NCBI GenBank assembly: GCA_900547305.1
Contig: URGH01000049.1
Coordinates: forward strand, 1-18,731
Reading direction: 5' to 3'
DNA length: 18,731 nt
DNA from: an uncultured Oscillospiraceae bacterium
GTDB taxonomy: Bacteria; Bacillota; Clostridia; Oscillospirales; Acutalibacteraceae
Shown in pieces: positions 6,339 through 14,745 of this stretch; position 1 is the stretch's first letter; each line of letters begins with the position of its first letter. The notes beneath the pieces are model-generated. The model saw only the letters and a program-made list of their open reading frames with translations, was not told the DNA's origin and made no database searches. Both the position numbers and the translations under genes were made by a program.

Positions 6339-8003
6339 ATGAAAAATAAGGAAAATAACAGCCAAACATTAAAGTGGGTATATCGGCGCATAAAGCGGTA
6401 TATCCCGCTTACCGCCGCCGTGTCGCTTATATCGGCGCTTTCGGCACTCAGCTTTGTTGCGCTTGCACTAATAACCAAAAGAGTGCTTGACGTTGCTACA
6501 AACGAGACGCCCGGCAGTCTTTTGAAAAACGGTATACTGCTTTTTGCGGTAATAGCCTTTCAAATTTTACTGAGCGCGGCACAGTCGCTTTTAAACGCCT
6601 ATTCAAACGGTAAGCAGACCATAGCTTTCAGAAATCATCTTTTCGGCGTGCTTTGCCGCAAAAAATATTCTGATATAAGCGCTTATCACTCAGGGGATAT
6701 ACTGAACCGCTTCACCTCGGACATTGATACCGTGGTGACAAGCTCGGTTAACATAATACCGAATGTAATATCAATGGCTACCAAGATAATCGCGGGCATA
6801 GGCACAATGCTTGTTCTGAATCCGTATATCGCGGGGGCGGTGCTGTTTTGCGGCGTTGCCGTTCCGGCAATAGGCAGGGCGATAAACAAGAAATATAAAT
6901 ATATGCATAAGGAGTGCCAGAAAACCGAGGGAAAAACGCGCGCCTTTATGCAGGAATGCTTTGAAAATATTGTGGTAATTAAAACCTTTATAAGCGAAGT
7001 TCCGTTTATAAATAAGCTTGATAGCTATATGGATAAAAATTTCCGCCTTAAAATCAAGCGGACAAGCATATCGATAATAGCGAATATCAGCTTGTATGCA
7101 TTTTTTACCGTGGGGTATTACGCCGTGCTTTTGTGGGGCGCGGGCGGTTTATCTGTGGGCACTGTTACATACGGCACGCTTATGGCGTTTTTGCAGCTTA
7201 TTTCTCAGCTGCGCGCGCCGCTGCAAAACGTTTCGGGCATATTGCCGCTGTATTATTCGGCGTTGGCGTCCGCCGAGCGGCTTATGGAGCTTGAAAACAG
7301 TGAGGACGAGCCTTTGCCTGCCGAAAAATCCGAGCTTGAAAAAATAAAGAGCGATTTCCGCTCGATTGAGGTTAATAATCTCTGCTTCGGCTACGGCGGC
7401 GAGGTTATTTTAAACGGTTGCAGCTTTTCTGCCGAGCGCGGGCATATAACGGCTATCACGGGCGAATCGGGCAGCGGCAAAAGCACGCTTTTCAAGCTCA
7501 TGCTTGGGCTTTACGAGCCGCAGTCGGGCAGTATTACGGTAAACGGCAATATCCCGCTTGACGCGTCCATGCGCGGGCTGTTTGCTTACGTTCCGCAAGG
7601 GAACATGGTGCTTTCGGGTACGGTGCGTGATAATATAACCATGTGCGACCCCGCTATTACCGATGAGCAGATTGAAAAAGCGGCGCGCGCCGCCGAAATT
7701 TACGATTATATAGTATCTCTGCCCGAGGGCTTTGAAACACGACTTGCCGAAAGGGGAGCGGGGCTTTCCGAAGGGCAGATTCAGCGTATATCAATAGCCC
7801 GCGCATTGCTTACGGATACGCCTGTTATACTGCTTGACGAGGCCACAAGCGCGCTGGATGAAGAAACAGAAACGCGGGTGCTTACAAATATAAAAAATAT
7901 GACCGATAAGACCATACTCTTTATAACCCACCGCAACACAAGCCTTAAAGCGTGCGACAGAATAGTTCATGTGGAAAACAAGAATTTTTCCGTTATTAAA
8001 TAA
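6339..8003 (+). CDS. ABC exporter, fused permease and ATPase (MsbA/LmrA type)
   Basis: A 554-residue half-transporter. The six-helix membrane domain covers about residues 20-305. The nucleotide-binding domain has Walker A GESGSGKST (375-383), Q420 in the Q-loop YVPQGN, signature LSEGQ (476-480), Walker B VILLDE (496-501) and switch H531 in ITHR. All are intact, so it should be an active homodimer. There is no N-terminal C39 peptidase domain, so it would not trim a leader peptide itself. It is translationally coupled to the PqqD-like gene (one-base gap, no strong ribosome site of its own). That points to export of a peptide or peptide-derived compound, but lipid or drug export is equally possible from the sequence alone. 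A terminator follows. Confidence 0.92.
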   Translation: MKNKENNSQTLKWVYRRIKRYIPLTAAVSLISALSALSFVALALITKRVLDVATNETPGSLLKNGILLFAVIAFQILLSAAQSLLNAYSNGKQTIAFRNHLFGVLCRKKYSDISAYHSGDILNRFTSDIDTVVTSSVNIIPNVISMATKIIAGIGTMLVLNPYIAGAVLFCGVAVPAIGRAINKKYKYMHKECQKTEGKTRAFMQECFENIVVIKTFISEVPFINKLDSYMDKNFRLKIKRTSISIIANISLYAFFTVGYYAVLLWGAGGLSVGTVTYGTLMAFLQLISQLRAPLQNVSGILPLYYSALASAERLMELENSEDEPLPAEKSELEKIKSDFRSIEVNNLCFGYGGEVILNGCSFSAERGHITAITGESGSGKSTLFKLMLGLYEPQSGSITVNGNIPLDASMRGLFAYVPQGNMVLSGTVRDNITMCDPAITDEQIEKAARAAEIYDYIVSLPEGFETRLAERGAGLSEGQIQRISIARALLTDTPVILLDEATSALDEETETRVLTNIKNMTDKTILFITHRNTSLKACDRIVHVENKNFSVIK

Positions 8004-8016
8004 TACAGAATATCTT

Positions 8017-10074
8017 TTAAATCACCCCGCGGTAGTAAAGACCGCGGGTGTATTTTTCGCAGGGGGCGCCGCCGTTTATATACGCGTTTATAATTTCTTC
8101 CGTCTGCGCGGCTGTTTCGTCGGTAAAATAAAGGGTCAGAAAATCAAGCGCGGGGAGCTCTGCTTTTCGGTCTGCAAGCCATACGGGCACCGAATTCAGC
8201 ATTTCGGAATAGGTTTTTCCGCACTGTATGGGAAAAACCACTCCCTTGCGGTCGGTCACCGTGCCCCTGCCGCCGCATTCCTTGCAGCCCTTGCCGTTTT
8301 TAACGGGGCAGCACCTGTAAAGCATAAGCGGCAGCTTGCCGTAAGCTATAATACCTGTCGGTATGGGTGATGAAAGTCTTGAAATATCGCTTAAAAGCAT
8401 TTCGCACGAAAGCGTTATTTCATCGGCGCCCATATTGCGCGCTTCTTCGGCGCTTGCCGAATTATATACGTTAAGCCCTATATCGGCAATTACCGAAAAG
8501 CCGCATTCAAGCGCTATATGCACCGCCGCAATATTTCCGCAAAGCGCCTTTGTAAAGCCGTGTTTTTTAAACAGTTCAAGGCGGGTTTTAATGTATTCCT
8601 CATTTGCGGTTATTCGCGGCAATTCCGCAACCGCGGTAATTCCCGCCGGTATTTCCGGCGGCTCGTTTTCTATGGGGAATATTATTTTGCTTATACCTGC
8701 AAGGCTTTCGGGCAATTGCTCGCGGCGGAAAAAGCGGGCATACAGCTTTTGCGGCTTTGTGACCCGCTTGGTATTTTCAGCCGTGTAAGCCGATATTGGC
8801 GGACATTCTCTTTTAATTTCAGCCCGTGCCGAATCTAATTTTTCGGCGGCGGCTCTGCGCAGGGAATTTATTTCGGCGGCGGGAACGAACAGCCCGTCGT
8901 CGTATATTATATCAATTTTTTCGGGCAAATAGGGGGTTGAGCCGAATTTATCAATCGCGGTTTTCAGTCTTTCGGCGGTAATGGGTTTATTCTGCGCCGA
9001 TTGCGGTATTTCGCCCTCGGCGGTTACGGTATTTTCGCCGTCGCTTAAGGTAAGGCGCAGGGGAGTGCTGTTTTTTACGGTCAAAGCCGCCGAAATTTTA
9101 ATGCTTTGCCTTTCGGCGCGGTAAAGCCCGTGCAGAGCGGCAAATGCCGTGTCCGCCGCGGTAACGTCGTCCTTTGTGCGTATTCCGAACATATCGCGGT
9201 TTAAATTCCCGGCATAGTAGCCGTCTGTAAAGCCCGAGCGCGAAAAGACGTTTTTTAAAAGATTTTCAATATCCTGCGGCACATAGCCCATATCGCGCGC
9301 AGCGTATGCCGCAGCAGTAGCGGCGGCAACATATTCGGGGCGTTTCATTCGCCCCTCTATTTTAAATGAGTTGACGCCTATATTTTGCAGCTCCGACAGG
9401 TGATTGAGCAAGGATAAATCTTTAAGGCTTAAATCGTGCCCGGTGCCGCCCGTAACGGAAAAGGGAAGACGGCAGGGACCCGCGCATAAGCCCCTGTTTC
9501 CGCTGCGGGAGCCTAAAAACGCCGAAAGCCTGCACTGCCCCGAGACAGACATACATAAAGCACCGTGCACAAACACCTCGGTTTCAAGCCCCAGTTCTTC
9601 CGCCTTGCGGCAGAAAATTTTAAGCTCCGAAAACGACATTTCGCGCGCGGCTACAACCCGCTTAAAGCCTGCTTTTTTAAGGTACGGCAAAGCGTAGGGG
9701 GACATAACCGACATTTGTGTAGAGGCGTGGAGCGAAAGCCCGGGAACAGCCGTTTTTAAAATGTGCGCCAGACCTATATCCTGAATTATAACGCCGTCAA
9801 TACCAGCAAGATACGCCGTCCGCGCAAGCTCGCAGGCAGCGCCCAGCTCGGAATCCTTTATTAAAATATTTAGGGTAAGATATGCTTTAACCCCGCGTAT
9901 ATGGCAATATTCGGCGGCGGCTTTAAGCTCATTTACAGAAAAATTTTCCGCGTTTCTGCGCGCCGAAAAATCCTTTGCGCCGAGGTATACCGCGTCCGCT
10001 CCGCAGCGCACAGCCGCCTCAAGCATTTGAGAATTGCCCGCGGGCGACAGTATTTCACTAACTTTTATGCTCAT
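8017..10074 (-). CDS. U32 family protein, long form (RlhA-like, RNA hydroxylation)
   Basis: A 685-residue cytosolic protein annotated in the family as collagenase-like peptidase. Long U32 members such as E. coli RlhA carry out hydroxylation of 23S rRNA, and the related TrhP acts on tRNA U34. The N-terminal U32 domain shows EILSPAGNSQML (6-17), the signature EVFVHGALCMSVSGQC (166-181) and four cysteines suited to an Fe-S cluster (C174, C181, C197, C201). A middle DUF3656-like region follows. The C-terminal part has a second cysteine group (CCPVKNGKGCKECGG) and a repeat-like SEMLNSVPVWLADR end. I chose ATG 10074: it matches the family start, GGTGAT lies seven bases upstream, and a longer start at 10203 would run through the divergent promoter region. 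It is a single-gene unit convergent with the ABC exporter. Its last codons form the arm of that operon's terminator. Confidence 0.88.
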   Translation of the reverse strand: MSIKVSEILSPAGNSQMLEAAVRCGADAVYLGAKDFSARRNAENFSVNELKAAAEYCHIRGVKAYLTLNILIKDSELGAACELARTAYLAGIDGVIIQDIGLAHILKTAVPGLSLHASTQMSVMSPYALPYLKKAGFKRVVAAREMSFSELKIFCRKAEELGLETEVFVHGALCMSVSGQCRLSAFLGSRSGNRGLCAGPCRLPFSVTGGTGHDLSLKDLSLLNHLSELQNIGVNSFKIEGRMKRPEYVAAATAAAYAARDMGYVPQDIENLLKNVFSRSGFTDGYYAGNLNRDMFGIRTKDDVTAADTAFAALHGLYRAERQSIKISAALTVKNSTPLRLTLSDGENTVTAEGEIPQSAQNKPITAERLKTAIDKFGSTPYLPEKIDIIYDDGLFVPAAEINSLRRAAAEKLDSARAEIKRECPPISAYTAENTKRVTKPQKLYARFFRREQLPESLAGISKIIFPIENEPPEIPAGITAVAELPRITANEEYIKTRLELFKKHGFTKALCGNIAAVHIALECGFSVIADIGLNVYNSASAEEARNMGADEITLSCEMLLSDISRLSSPIPTGIIAYGKLPLMLYRCCPVKNGKGCKECGGRGTVTDRKGVVFPIQCGKTYSEMLNSVPVWLADRKAELPALDFLTLYFTDETAAQTEEIINAYINGGAPCEKYTRGLYYRGVI
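8023..8057 (+). terminator. Intrinsic terminator of the PqqD-like/ABC operon
   Basis: CCCGCGGT (8026-8033) pairs with ACCGCGGG (8041-8048) around a seven-base loop. The stem extends by CAC/GTG with one bulged C, and TATTTTT follows (8051-8057). It begins 20 bases after the exporter stop. It lies inside the last codons of the convergent U32 gene. On the minus strand only an AT-rich run without a proper T-tract follows the stem. Confidence 0.75.
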
Positions 10075-10093
10075 TTTATTTATCACCGTATAT

Positions 10094-10122
10094 ATAATAT
10101 AATACTTTTGCAATAATTTAAA
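10094..10122 (-). promoter_or_regulatory. Possible promoter of the U32 gene
   Basis: On the minus strand TTTAAA (10122-10117) is followed after 17 bases by TATTAT (10099-10094), about 20 bases before the ATG at 10074. Both boxes are imperfect and the region is rich in TATA-like steps, so the exact register is uncertain. Confidence 0.4.
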
Positions 10123-10161
10123 GTGTTTTTTTAAAATGTTCGTATTACGGGTATTTATGGC

Positions 10162-10190
10162 TTGAAAAGCGGGGAAATATGGTGTATAAT
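10162..10190 (+). promoter_or_regulatory. Promoter of the nusB-to-tyrS operon
   Basis: TTGAAA (10162-10167), a 17-base spacer and a perfect TATAAT (10185-10190) make the best-matching promoter in the window. The predicted start at about 10197 leaves a leader of roughly 28 bases before the nusB ATG at 10225. It rules out a nusB start at 10162. Confidence 0.75.
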
Positions 10191-10224
10191 AATTTGTAAA
10201 CATTATTCTGAAAGCGGGTGCGGT

Positions 10225-10617
10225 ATGACCAGAAAACAGGCAAGGGAAGAAGCGTTTATTCTTGTTTTTGAAAAGGAATTTAATAACAACGGAACGGACG
10301 AAATATTGGAAACGGCTAAAGAGGTAAGAGACTTAGAGCCGGATGAATATATAAATAAGGTGTTCACGGGCGTTTATGAGCATATAGAGGAGATTGACGG
10401 GCTTATATCCGAAAATTCGGTGGGTTGGAGCATTAAAAGAATTTCAAAAACCGCGCTTTGCATATTGCGCCTTGCGATTTATGAAATGAAGTATTTCGAT
10501 GAAATCCCCGTATCGGTTTCAATTAACGAGGCGGTTGAGCTTTGCAAAAAATATGCTACCACCGACGACGCTTCATTTGTAAACGGTATTTTGGCAACCG
10601 TTTCAAAAACGCTGTGA
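10225..10617 (+). CDS. nusB: Transcription antitermination factor NusB
   Basis: A 130-residue all-helical RNA-binding protein. With NusE (S10) it binds boxA and supports rRNA antitermination. The family features are the start MTRKQAREEAFILVFEKEF (1-19), the SVGWSIKRISKTALCILRLA stretch in the middle, and the C-terminal EIPVSVSINEAVELCKKYAT and FVNGILATV. The length is usual. ATG 10225 lies behind GCGGGTG and behind the promoter at 10162-10190. It is the first gene of the long plus-strand operon; the xseA ATG follows one base after its stop. Confidence 0.95.
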   Translation: MTRKQAREEAFILVFEKEFNNNGTDEILETAKEVRDLEPDEYINKVFTGVYEHIEEIDGLISENSVGWSIKRISKTALCILRLAIYEMKYFDEIPVSVSINEAVELCKKYATTDDASFVNGILATVSKTL

Positions 10618-10618
10618 T

Positions 10619-11836
10619 ATGATAGCAGAAATTGCCGCAATAACCGTTAAACAGCTCAATTTTTACGTTAAATCGCTGTTAGAGGGCGACAGTCATCTTC
10701 AAAGCGTTACGGTAACGGGCGAGCTTTCCAACTTTAAAAACCACTATGCCAGCGGGCACTGGTATTTTACCTTAAAGGATGAGGACGCCGCGATTCGCTG
10801 CGTTATGTTCAGGACGCTGGCGAACGGTGTGCGCTTTGACCCGCGCGACGGCGATACCGTGGTGCTGCGGGGCAGAGTATCCCTTTATGAAAAGGACGGG
10901 CAGTACCAGTTTTACGCCGAGCAGATGTTTCCCGTGGGCGCGGGGGCGCTGGCGCTGCAATTTGAACGCATTAAGGAAAAGCTGAACGCCGAAGGGCTGT
11001 TTGATACATCGCGCAAAAAACCGCTGCCGAAATACCCAAAAAATATAGCGGTAGTAACATCCGATACGGGCGCCGCCGTAAAGGATATTTTGAGCATTTT
11101 AAATCGGCGTTACCCTGTGGCGCGGGTTATAATGTGCCCTGTGACGGTGCAGGGGGAAACCGCCGTGCCGCAAATGCTCGCGGCGCTTGACAGGCTTTAC
11201 AGGCTGAACGCTGCCGATATTATAATAATCGGCAGGGGCGGCGGCTCGGCAGAGGATTTGTGGGAGTTTAACAGCGAAACGCTGGCGCGTAAAATAGCCA
11301 TGTCTCCCGTGCCCGTAATATCGGCTGTGGGGCATGAAACCGACTTTACCATTTGCGATTTCGTGGCGGATATGCGCGCGCCCACACCGTCAGCCGCGGC
11401 GGAGCTTGCCGTGCCGGATATTGCAGAGCTTGAAAACCGCTTTGCAAGGTTTGAGTCTTTATTAAAATCCGCTTTGACCGCGAAATATGAGCGCGCTTCC
11501 GCGCGGCTTGCGGGGGTTTTATCCTCCCGATTTTTCAAAAGCCCCGAAACGGCTGTAACGGAGCGCCGAGCCGAGCGGGCAGACAGGGCGGCGGATAAGC
11601 TTTTATCGGCGTATTCAGCCCTGATTTCCGAGAAAAGCGGATGCCTTGCGGAATTTGCCGCACGGCTTGATACGTTAAGCCCGCTTAAAACCCTTGCGCG
11701 AGGGTACGCCATTGCGATAAAATCGGGCGAAACGGTGCGAAAAGCCGAAGAACTGAATGCCGGAGACAGTATGACCCTTAAATTTACCGACGGTAACGTA
11801 AAATGCAAAGTAACCGAAAAGGAGCAGACAGTATGA
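10619..11836 (+). CDS. xseA: Exodeoxyribonuclease VII large subunit
   Basis: The catalytic subunit of ExoVII, 405 residues, which degrades single-stranded DNA from both ends in complex with XseB. The N-terminal OB-fold is clear (about 6-105, with VTGELSNFKNHYASGHWYF at 32-50). The nuclease core shows IAVVTSDTGAAVKDIL (143-158), IIIIGRGGGSAEDLWEFN (201-218) and PVISAVGHETDFTICDFVAD (232-251), then APTPSAAAELAVP (254-266). The remainder is a long charged helical region for XseB binding, ending in the usual LARGYAI segment. It starts one base after nusB, with only GTGAT as a ribosome site, so coupling is likely. Its stop overlaps the xseB ATG (ATGA). Confidence 0.96.
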   Translation: MIAEIAAITVKQLNFYVKSLLEGDSHLQSVTVTGELSNFKNHYASGHWYFTLKDEDAAIRCVMFRTLANGVRFDPRDGDTVVLRGRVSLYEKDGQYQFYAEQMFPVGAGALALQFERIKEKLNAEGLFDTSRKKPLPKYPKNIAVVTSDTGAAVKDILSILNRRYPVARVIMCPVTVQGETAVPQMLAALDRLYRLNAADIIIIGRGGGSAEDLWEFNSETLARKIAMSPVPVISAVGHETDFTICDFVADMRAPTPSAAAELAVPDIAELENRFARFESLLKSALTAKYERASARLAGVLSSRFFKSPETAVTERRAERADRAADKLLSAYSALISEKSGCLAEFAARLDTLSPLKTLARGYAIAIKSGETVRKAEELNAGDSMTLKFTDGNVKCKVTEKEQTV

Positions 11837-12045
11837 GCCGAAACACGGATTTTGAAAAATCAATTTCGGAGCTTGAAAATATAGTGGCGCAGCTTGAAAG
11901 CGGGGATATAACGCTTGACGAGTCAATAAAACTTTTTGAGCGCGGAACAAAGCTTACAAACGATTGCAGAAAAACGCTTGAAACCGCAAAACAGAAAATA
12001 ATAACTCTGACCGAGGCGGAGGAAGAAAATGAGCAAGAGCTATGA
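11833..12045 (+). CDS. xseB: Exodeoxyribonuclease VII small subunit
   Basis: A 70-residue helical hairpin protein that binds in several copies to XseA. The family pattern is DFEKSISELENIVAQLESG (5-23), followed by ITLDESIKLFERGTKL and a second helix. The start at 11833 (ATGA overlap with xseA) is preceded by AAAAGGAG with an eight-base spacer. A start at 11803 inside xseA has no such site. The last 17 bases overlap the start of the prenyl synthase gene. Confidence 0.94.
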   Translation: MSRNTDFEKSISELENIVAQLESGDITLDESIKLFERGTKLTNDCRKTLETAKQKIITLTEAEEENEQEL

Positions 12046-12892
12046 ACGGTTTTTACCCGATATAGAAAAAAGGCTTGAAGACTGCATTACAGCCGATAAT
12101 ACTGCGGCGCAGGCTATGAAATACAGCCTTTTATCGGGCGGGAAGCGCATAAGACCCATTTTACTGCTTGAATTTTACGCGCTTTGCGGCGGTAAGGGCG
12201 GCAGTGCGTTGAATTTTGCCGCTGCGCTTGAAATGATACATACCTACTCGCTTATACACGACGATCTGCCCTATATGGATAATGACGATATGCGCCGCGG
12301 CAGACCGTCCTGCCACAAGGCGTTCGGCGAGGACACCGCGCTGCTTGCGGGCGACGCGCTGCTTACCTTAGCCTTTAAAACCGCAGCCGATACTAACGGC
12401 ATACCGGCGGACAGAGTGTTAAAAGCCATAGCGGTGCTTGCTGAAAACGCGGGCATAAACGGCATGGTAGGCGGTCAGGTTGAAGACCTCGCTTTCGAAA
12501 AAAACGGAGCAACTTTAGATGAGCTTCGCGGAATGTACCTTAAAAAAACCTCCTGCCTTTTATCGGCGGGGGTGGTTTGCGGCAGTATTTTAGCGGGGGC
12601 GGACGAGGAAGAATTAAAGTACGCCGCCGAATATGCCGAAAAGCTGGGACTTGCTTTTCAGATAATTGACGATATTTTGGACTGCACGTCTGACGAGAAG
12701 ACCCTCGGCAAACCGATAGGCAGTGATGAAAAGAACGGAAAAACCACCTATGTGACTCTGCTCGGAATTGACGGCGCTAAGGCAGAGGCTGAGCGGTTGT
12801 CACACGAGGCGCTTACGGCGCTTTGCAAAATTAAGGGCGATAACACAGCCTTGCGCGAGCTTACCGCCGACCTGCTTGACAGAAAGTTTTAA
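12029..12892 (+). CDS. ispA: Farnesyl diphosphate synthase (short-chain polyprenyl synthase)
   Basis: A 287-residue trans-prenyltransferase that condenses IPP with DMAPP and GPP. It supplies FPP for undecaprenyl phosphate and quinone-type products. The first aspartate-rich motif is DDLPYMDNDD (78-87), in the DDxxxxD form with the preceding HTYSLIH typical of bacterial IspA. The second is DDILD (214-218). Also visible are SGGKRIRP (36-43) and GGQVEDLA (148-155). ATG 12029 has GGAGGAAG just upstream, inside the end of xseB. It sits directly before dxs, so two steps of isoprenoid synthesis share one transcript, as in Bacillus. Product length (C15 or C20) cannot be fixed by eye. Confidence 0.94.
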   Translation: MSKSYERFLPDIEKRLEDCITADNTAAQAMKYSLLSGGKRIRPILLLEFYALCGGKGGSALNFAAALEMIHTYSLIHDDLPYMDNDDMRRGRPSCHKAFGEDTALLAGDALLTLAFKTAADTNGIPADRVLKAIAVLAENAGINGMVGGQVEDLAFEKNGATLDELRGMYLKKTSCLLSAGVVCGSILAGADEEELKYAAEYAEKLGLAFQIIDDILDCTSDEKTLGKPIGSDEKNGKTTYVTLLGIDGAKAEAERLSHEALTALCKIKGDNTALRELTADLLDRKF

Positions 12893-12909
12893 AAGGAATG
12901 TTATAATAA

Positions 12910-14745
12910 TTGGAGTACAAGCTATTAAGCAAAATAAAATCGCCTGATGATGTCAAAAAACTTAATTATGACGAAATATCACTGCTTTGTCAGGAAATAC
13001 GCGATTGCATAGTATCCACCGTTTCAAAAAACGGCGGGCACTTGGCGTCTAACCTCGGCGCGGTGGAGCTGACGGTTGCTTTGCACAGAAGCTTTTCTTC
13101 ACCCGAGGACGCGCTTATTTTCGACGTGGGCCACCAATCCTACACTCATAAACTTTTAACGGGCAGGTTTGATAAATTTTCCACCATACGCACCGAAAAC
13201 GGGCTTTCGGGCTATATGCGCCCCGATGAAAGCGAGCACGACCCGTTTATAACGGGGCACAGCAGCAACTCAATATCAGCCGCTTACGGCATTTACCGCG
13301 CGAAAAAGCTGAAAGGCGAAAACGGCACGGCGGTGGCTATTATAGGCGACGGCGCTATGACGGGCGGTATGGCGTATGAGGCGCTTAATAACGCGGGATC
13401 GGGCAGGAGCAACTTTATTGTGGTGCTTAATGATAATAAGATGTCCATTTCCCGCAATGTGGGGGCGCTTGCGCGCAGCCTTACAAAAATGCGCAACAAG
13501 CCGCATTACCACCACTTCAAGTTTGCCCTAAGCCGCTTTTTACTGGCAATTCCGCTTATAGGCAAACCCCTTAACAGCGCTATTTACGCGGTAAAAGAGG
13601 CGGTAAAGGAGCTTATTTACCACGAAAATATATTTTCGGCGCTCGGCTTTAACTATTTGGGACCGGTTGACGGGCATAATGTAAAGGCTATGGAGCAGCT
13701 TTTTGAGGTTGCAAAAACCTATTCGCGCCCGTCGGTAATACACGTTATTACCACCAAGGGCAAGGGCTATGCTTACGCGGAGTCTTCACCGAGAGATTAC
13801 CACGGCGTTTCGGCTTTTGATATTGATAAGGGCGCCAAATTCAGCGGTAAGCGCACCTATTCCGACGTGGCTGGCGCCGCCCTTTGCAAAATAGCCGAAA
13901 AGGACGAAAAGGTTTGCGCCGTAACCGCGGCTATGGCGGCGGGCACGGGGCTTACCGAATTTGCGGGCAGGTTTAAGCAGCGCTTTTTTGACGTAGGCAT
14001 TGCCGAAGAACACGCCGTAACCTTTGCGGCGGGACTTGCAAGCGCGGGGCTGAAGCCGTATTTTGCAGTCTATTCTTCGTTTTTGCAGCGCGGCTTTGAC
14101 CAGGTTATTCACGATATTGCAATAGGCGGCTTTCCCGTGCGCCTGCTTATTGACCGCGCGGGAATAGTAGGGGAGGACGGCGAGACCCACCAGGGGCTTT
14201 TTGACGTTTCGTTTTTAACCTCGGTTCCCGGTATGACGGTGTATTCACCCACATATTATGACGAGCTTGAAAGGGATATTGAGCTATCGGCGCAAAGTGA
14301 AAAGATTGTTGCTATAAGATATCCACGCGGCTGTGAAAAATCGGGCGCGGAAAAGGAAATTTTGGGCGATTACACGGTGTTTGAGGGCAGCGGTGATAAG
14401 GCAATTGTAACCTACGGCAGAATTTTCCAAAACGCATTTGAGGCGCAGAAAAAGCTGCCCGATATAACGCTTATAAAGCTTAATAAAATATACCCTGTTT
14501 CGGACAGTCTTATAAACGAAATGCAAAAATATAAGGAATTGCACTTTTTTGAAGAGGGTATAAAAAACGGCAGTATAGCCGAGCTTTGCGCCGCACGGCT
14601 GTTGGAAAACGGCTACGGCGGAAAGTATGTAATACACGCTGTAGATAATAAATTCGTACCCACCGCCGCGGTTTCGGCGGCGCTAAAAAACGCGGGGCTT
14701 GATACCGAGAGTATGATAAACGCTTTAAAGGGGGCTTGCAAATGA
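12910..14745 (+). CDS. dxs: 1-deoxy-D-xylulose-5-phosphate synthase
   Basis: A 611-residue thiamine-diphosphate enzyme that joins pyruvate and glyceraldehyde 3-phosphate in the first step of the MEP pathway. Visible are GGHLASNLGAVELTVALH (42-59), GHQSYTHKLLTGR (74-86), the ThDP/Mg motif from GDGAMTGG (146-153) to NDNKMSIS (174-181), YHGVSAFD (297-304) and the catalytic Glu in GIAEEHAVTFAAGLA (E366). The C-terminal transketolase-like third is complete. The start is TTG (12910), with AAAAGGAATG upstream. An in-frame ATG at 12898 is blocked by TAA two codons later, so TTG is the only reasonable start. The stop overlaps the tlyA ATG (ATGA). Confidence 0.96.
   Translation: MEYKLLSKIKSPDDVKKLNYDEISLLCQEIRDCIVSTVSKNGGHLASNLGAVELTVALHRSFSSPEDALIFDVGHQSYTHKLLTGRFDKFSTIRTENGLSGYMRPDESEHDPFITGHSSNSISAAYGIYRAKKLKGENGTAVAIIGDGAMTGGMAYEALNNAGSGRSNFIVVLNDNKMSISRNVGALARSLTKMRNKPHYHHFKFALSRFLLAIPLIGKPLNSAIYAVKEAVKELIYHENIFSALGFNYLGPVDGHNVKAMEQLFEVAKTYSRPSVIHVITTKGKGYAYAESSPRDYHGVSAFDIDKGAKFSGKRTYSDVAGAALCKIAEKDEKVCAVTAAMAAGTGLTEFAGRFKQRFFDVGIAEEHAVTFAAGLASAGLKPYFAVYSSFLQRGFDQVIHDIAIGGFPVRLLIDRAGIVGEDGETHQGLFDVSFLTSVPGMTVYSPTYYDELERDIELSAQSEKIVAIRYPRGCEKSGAEKEILGDYTVFEGSGDKAIVTYGRIFQNAFEAQKKLPDITLIKLNKIYPVSDSLINEMQKYKELHFFEEGIKNGSIAELCAARLLENGYGGKYVIHAVDNKFVPTAAVSAALKNAGLDTESMINALKGACK

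Noticed and set aside
10075..10224. Upstream extensions of the U32 gene (to 10203) and of nusB (to 10162)
   Set aside because: The two extensions would overlap each other and run through the promoters. Family-typical starts with ribosome sites exist at 10074 and 10225.
11197..11808. Open frame of 203 codons opposite xseA
   Set aside because: Serine/alanine-rich antisense translation typical of the complement of a GC-biased gene, while xseA carries all family motifs.
12876..12907. TTGACA and TATAAT before dxs, a possible internal promoter
   Set aside because: The spacer is 20 bases, and transcription would begin after the TTG start codon of dxs. The boxes overlap the end of ispA and the ribosome site.
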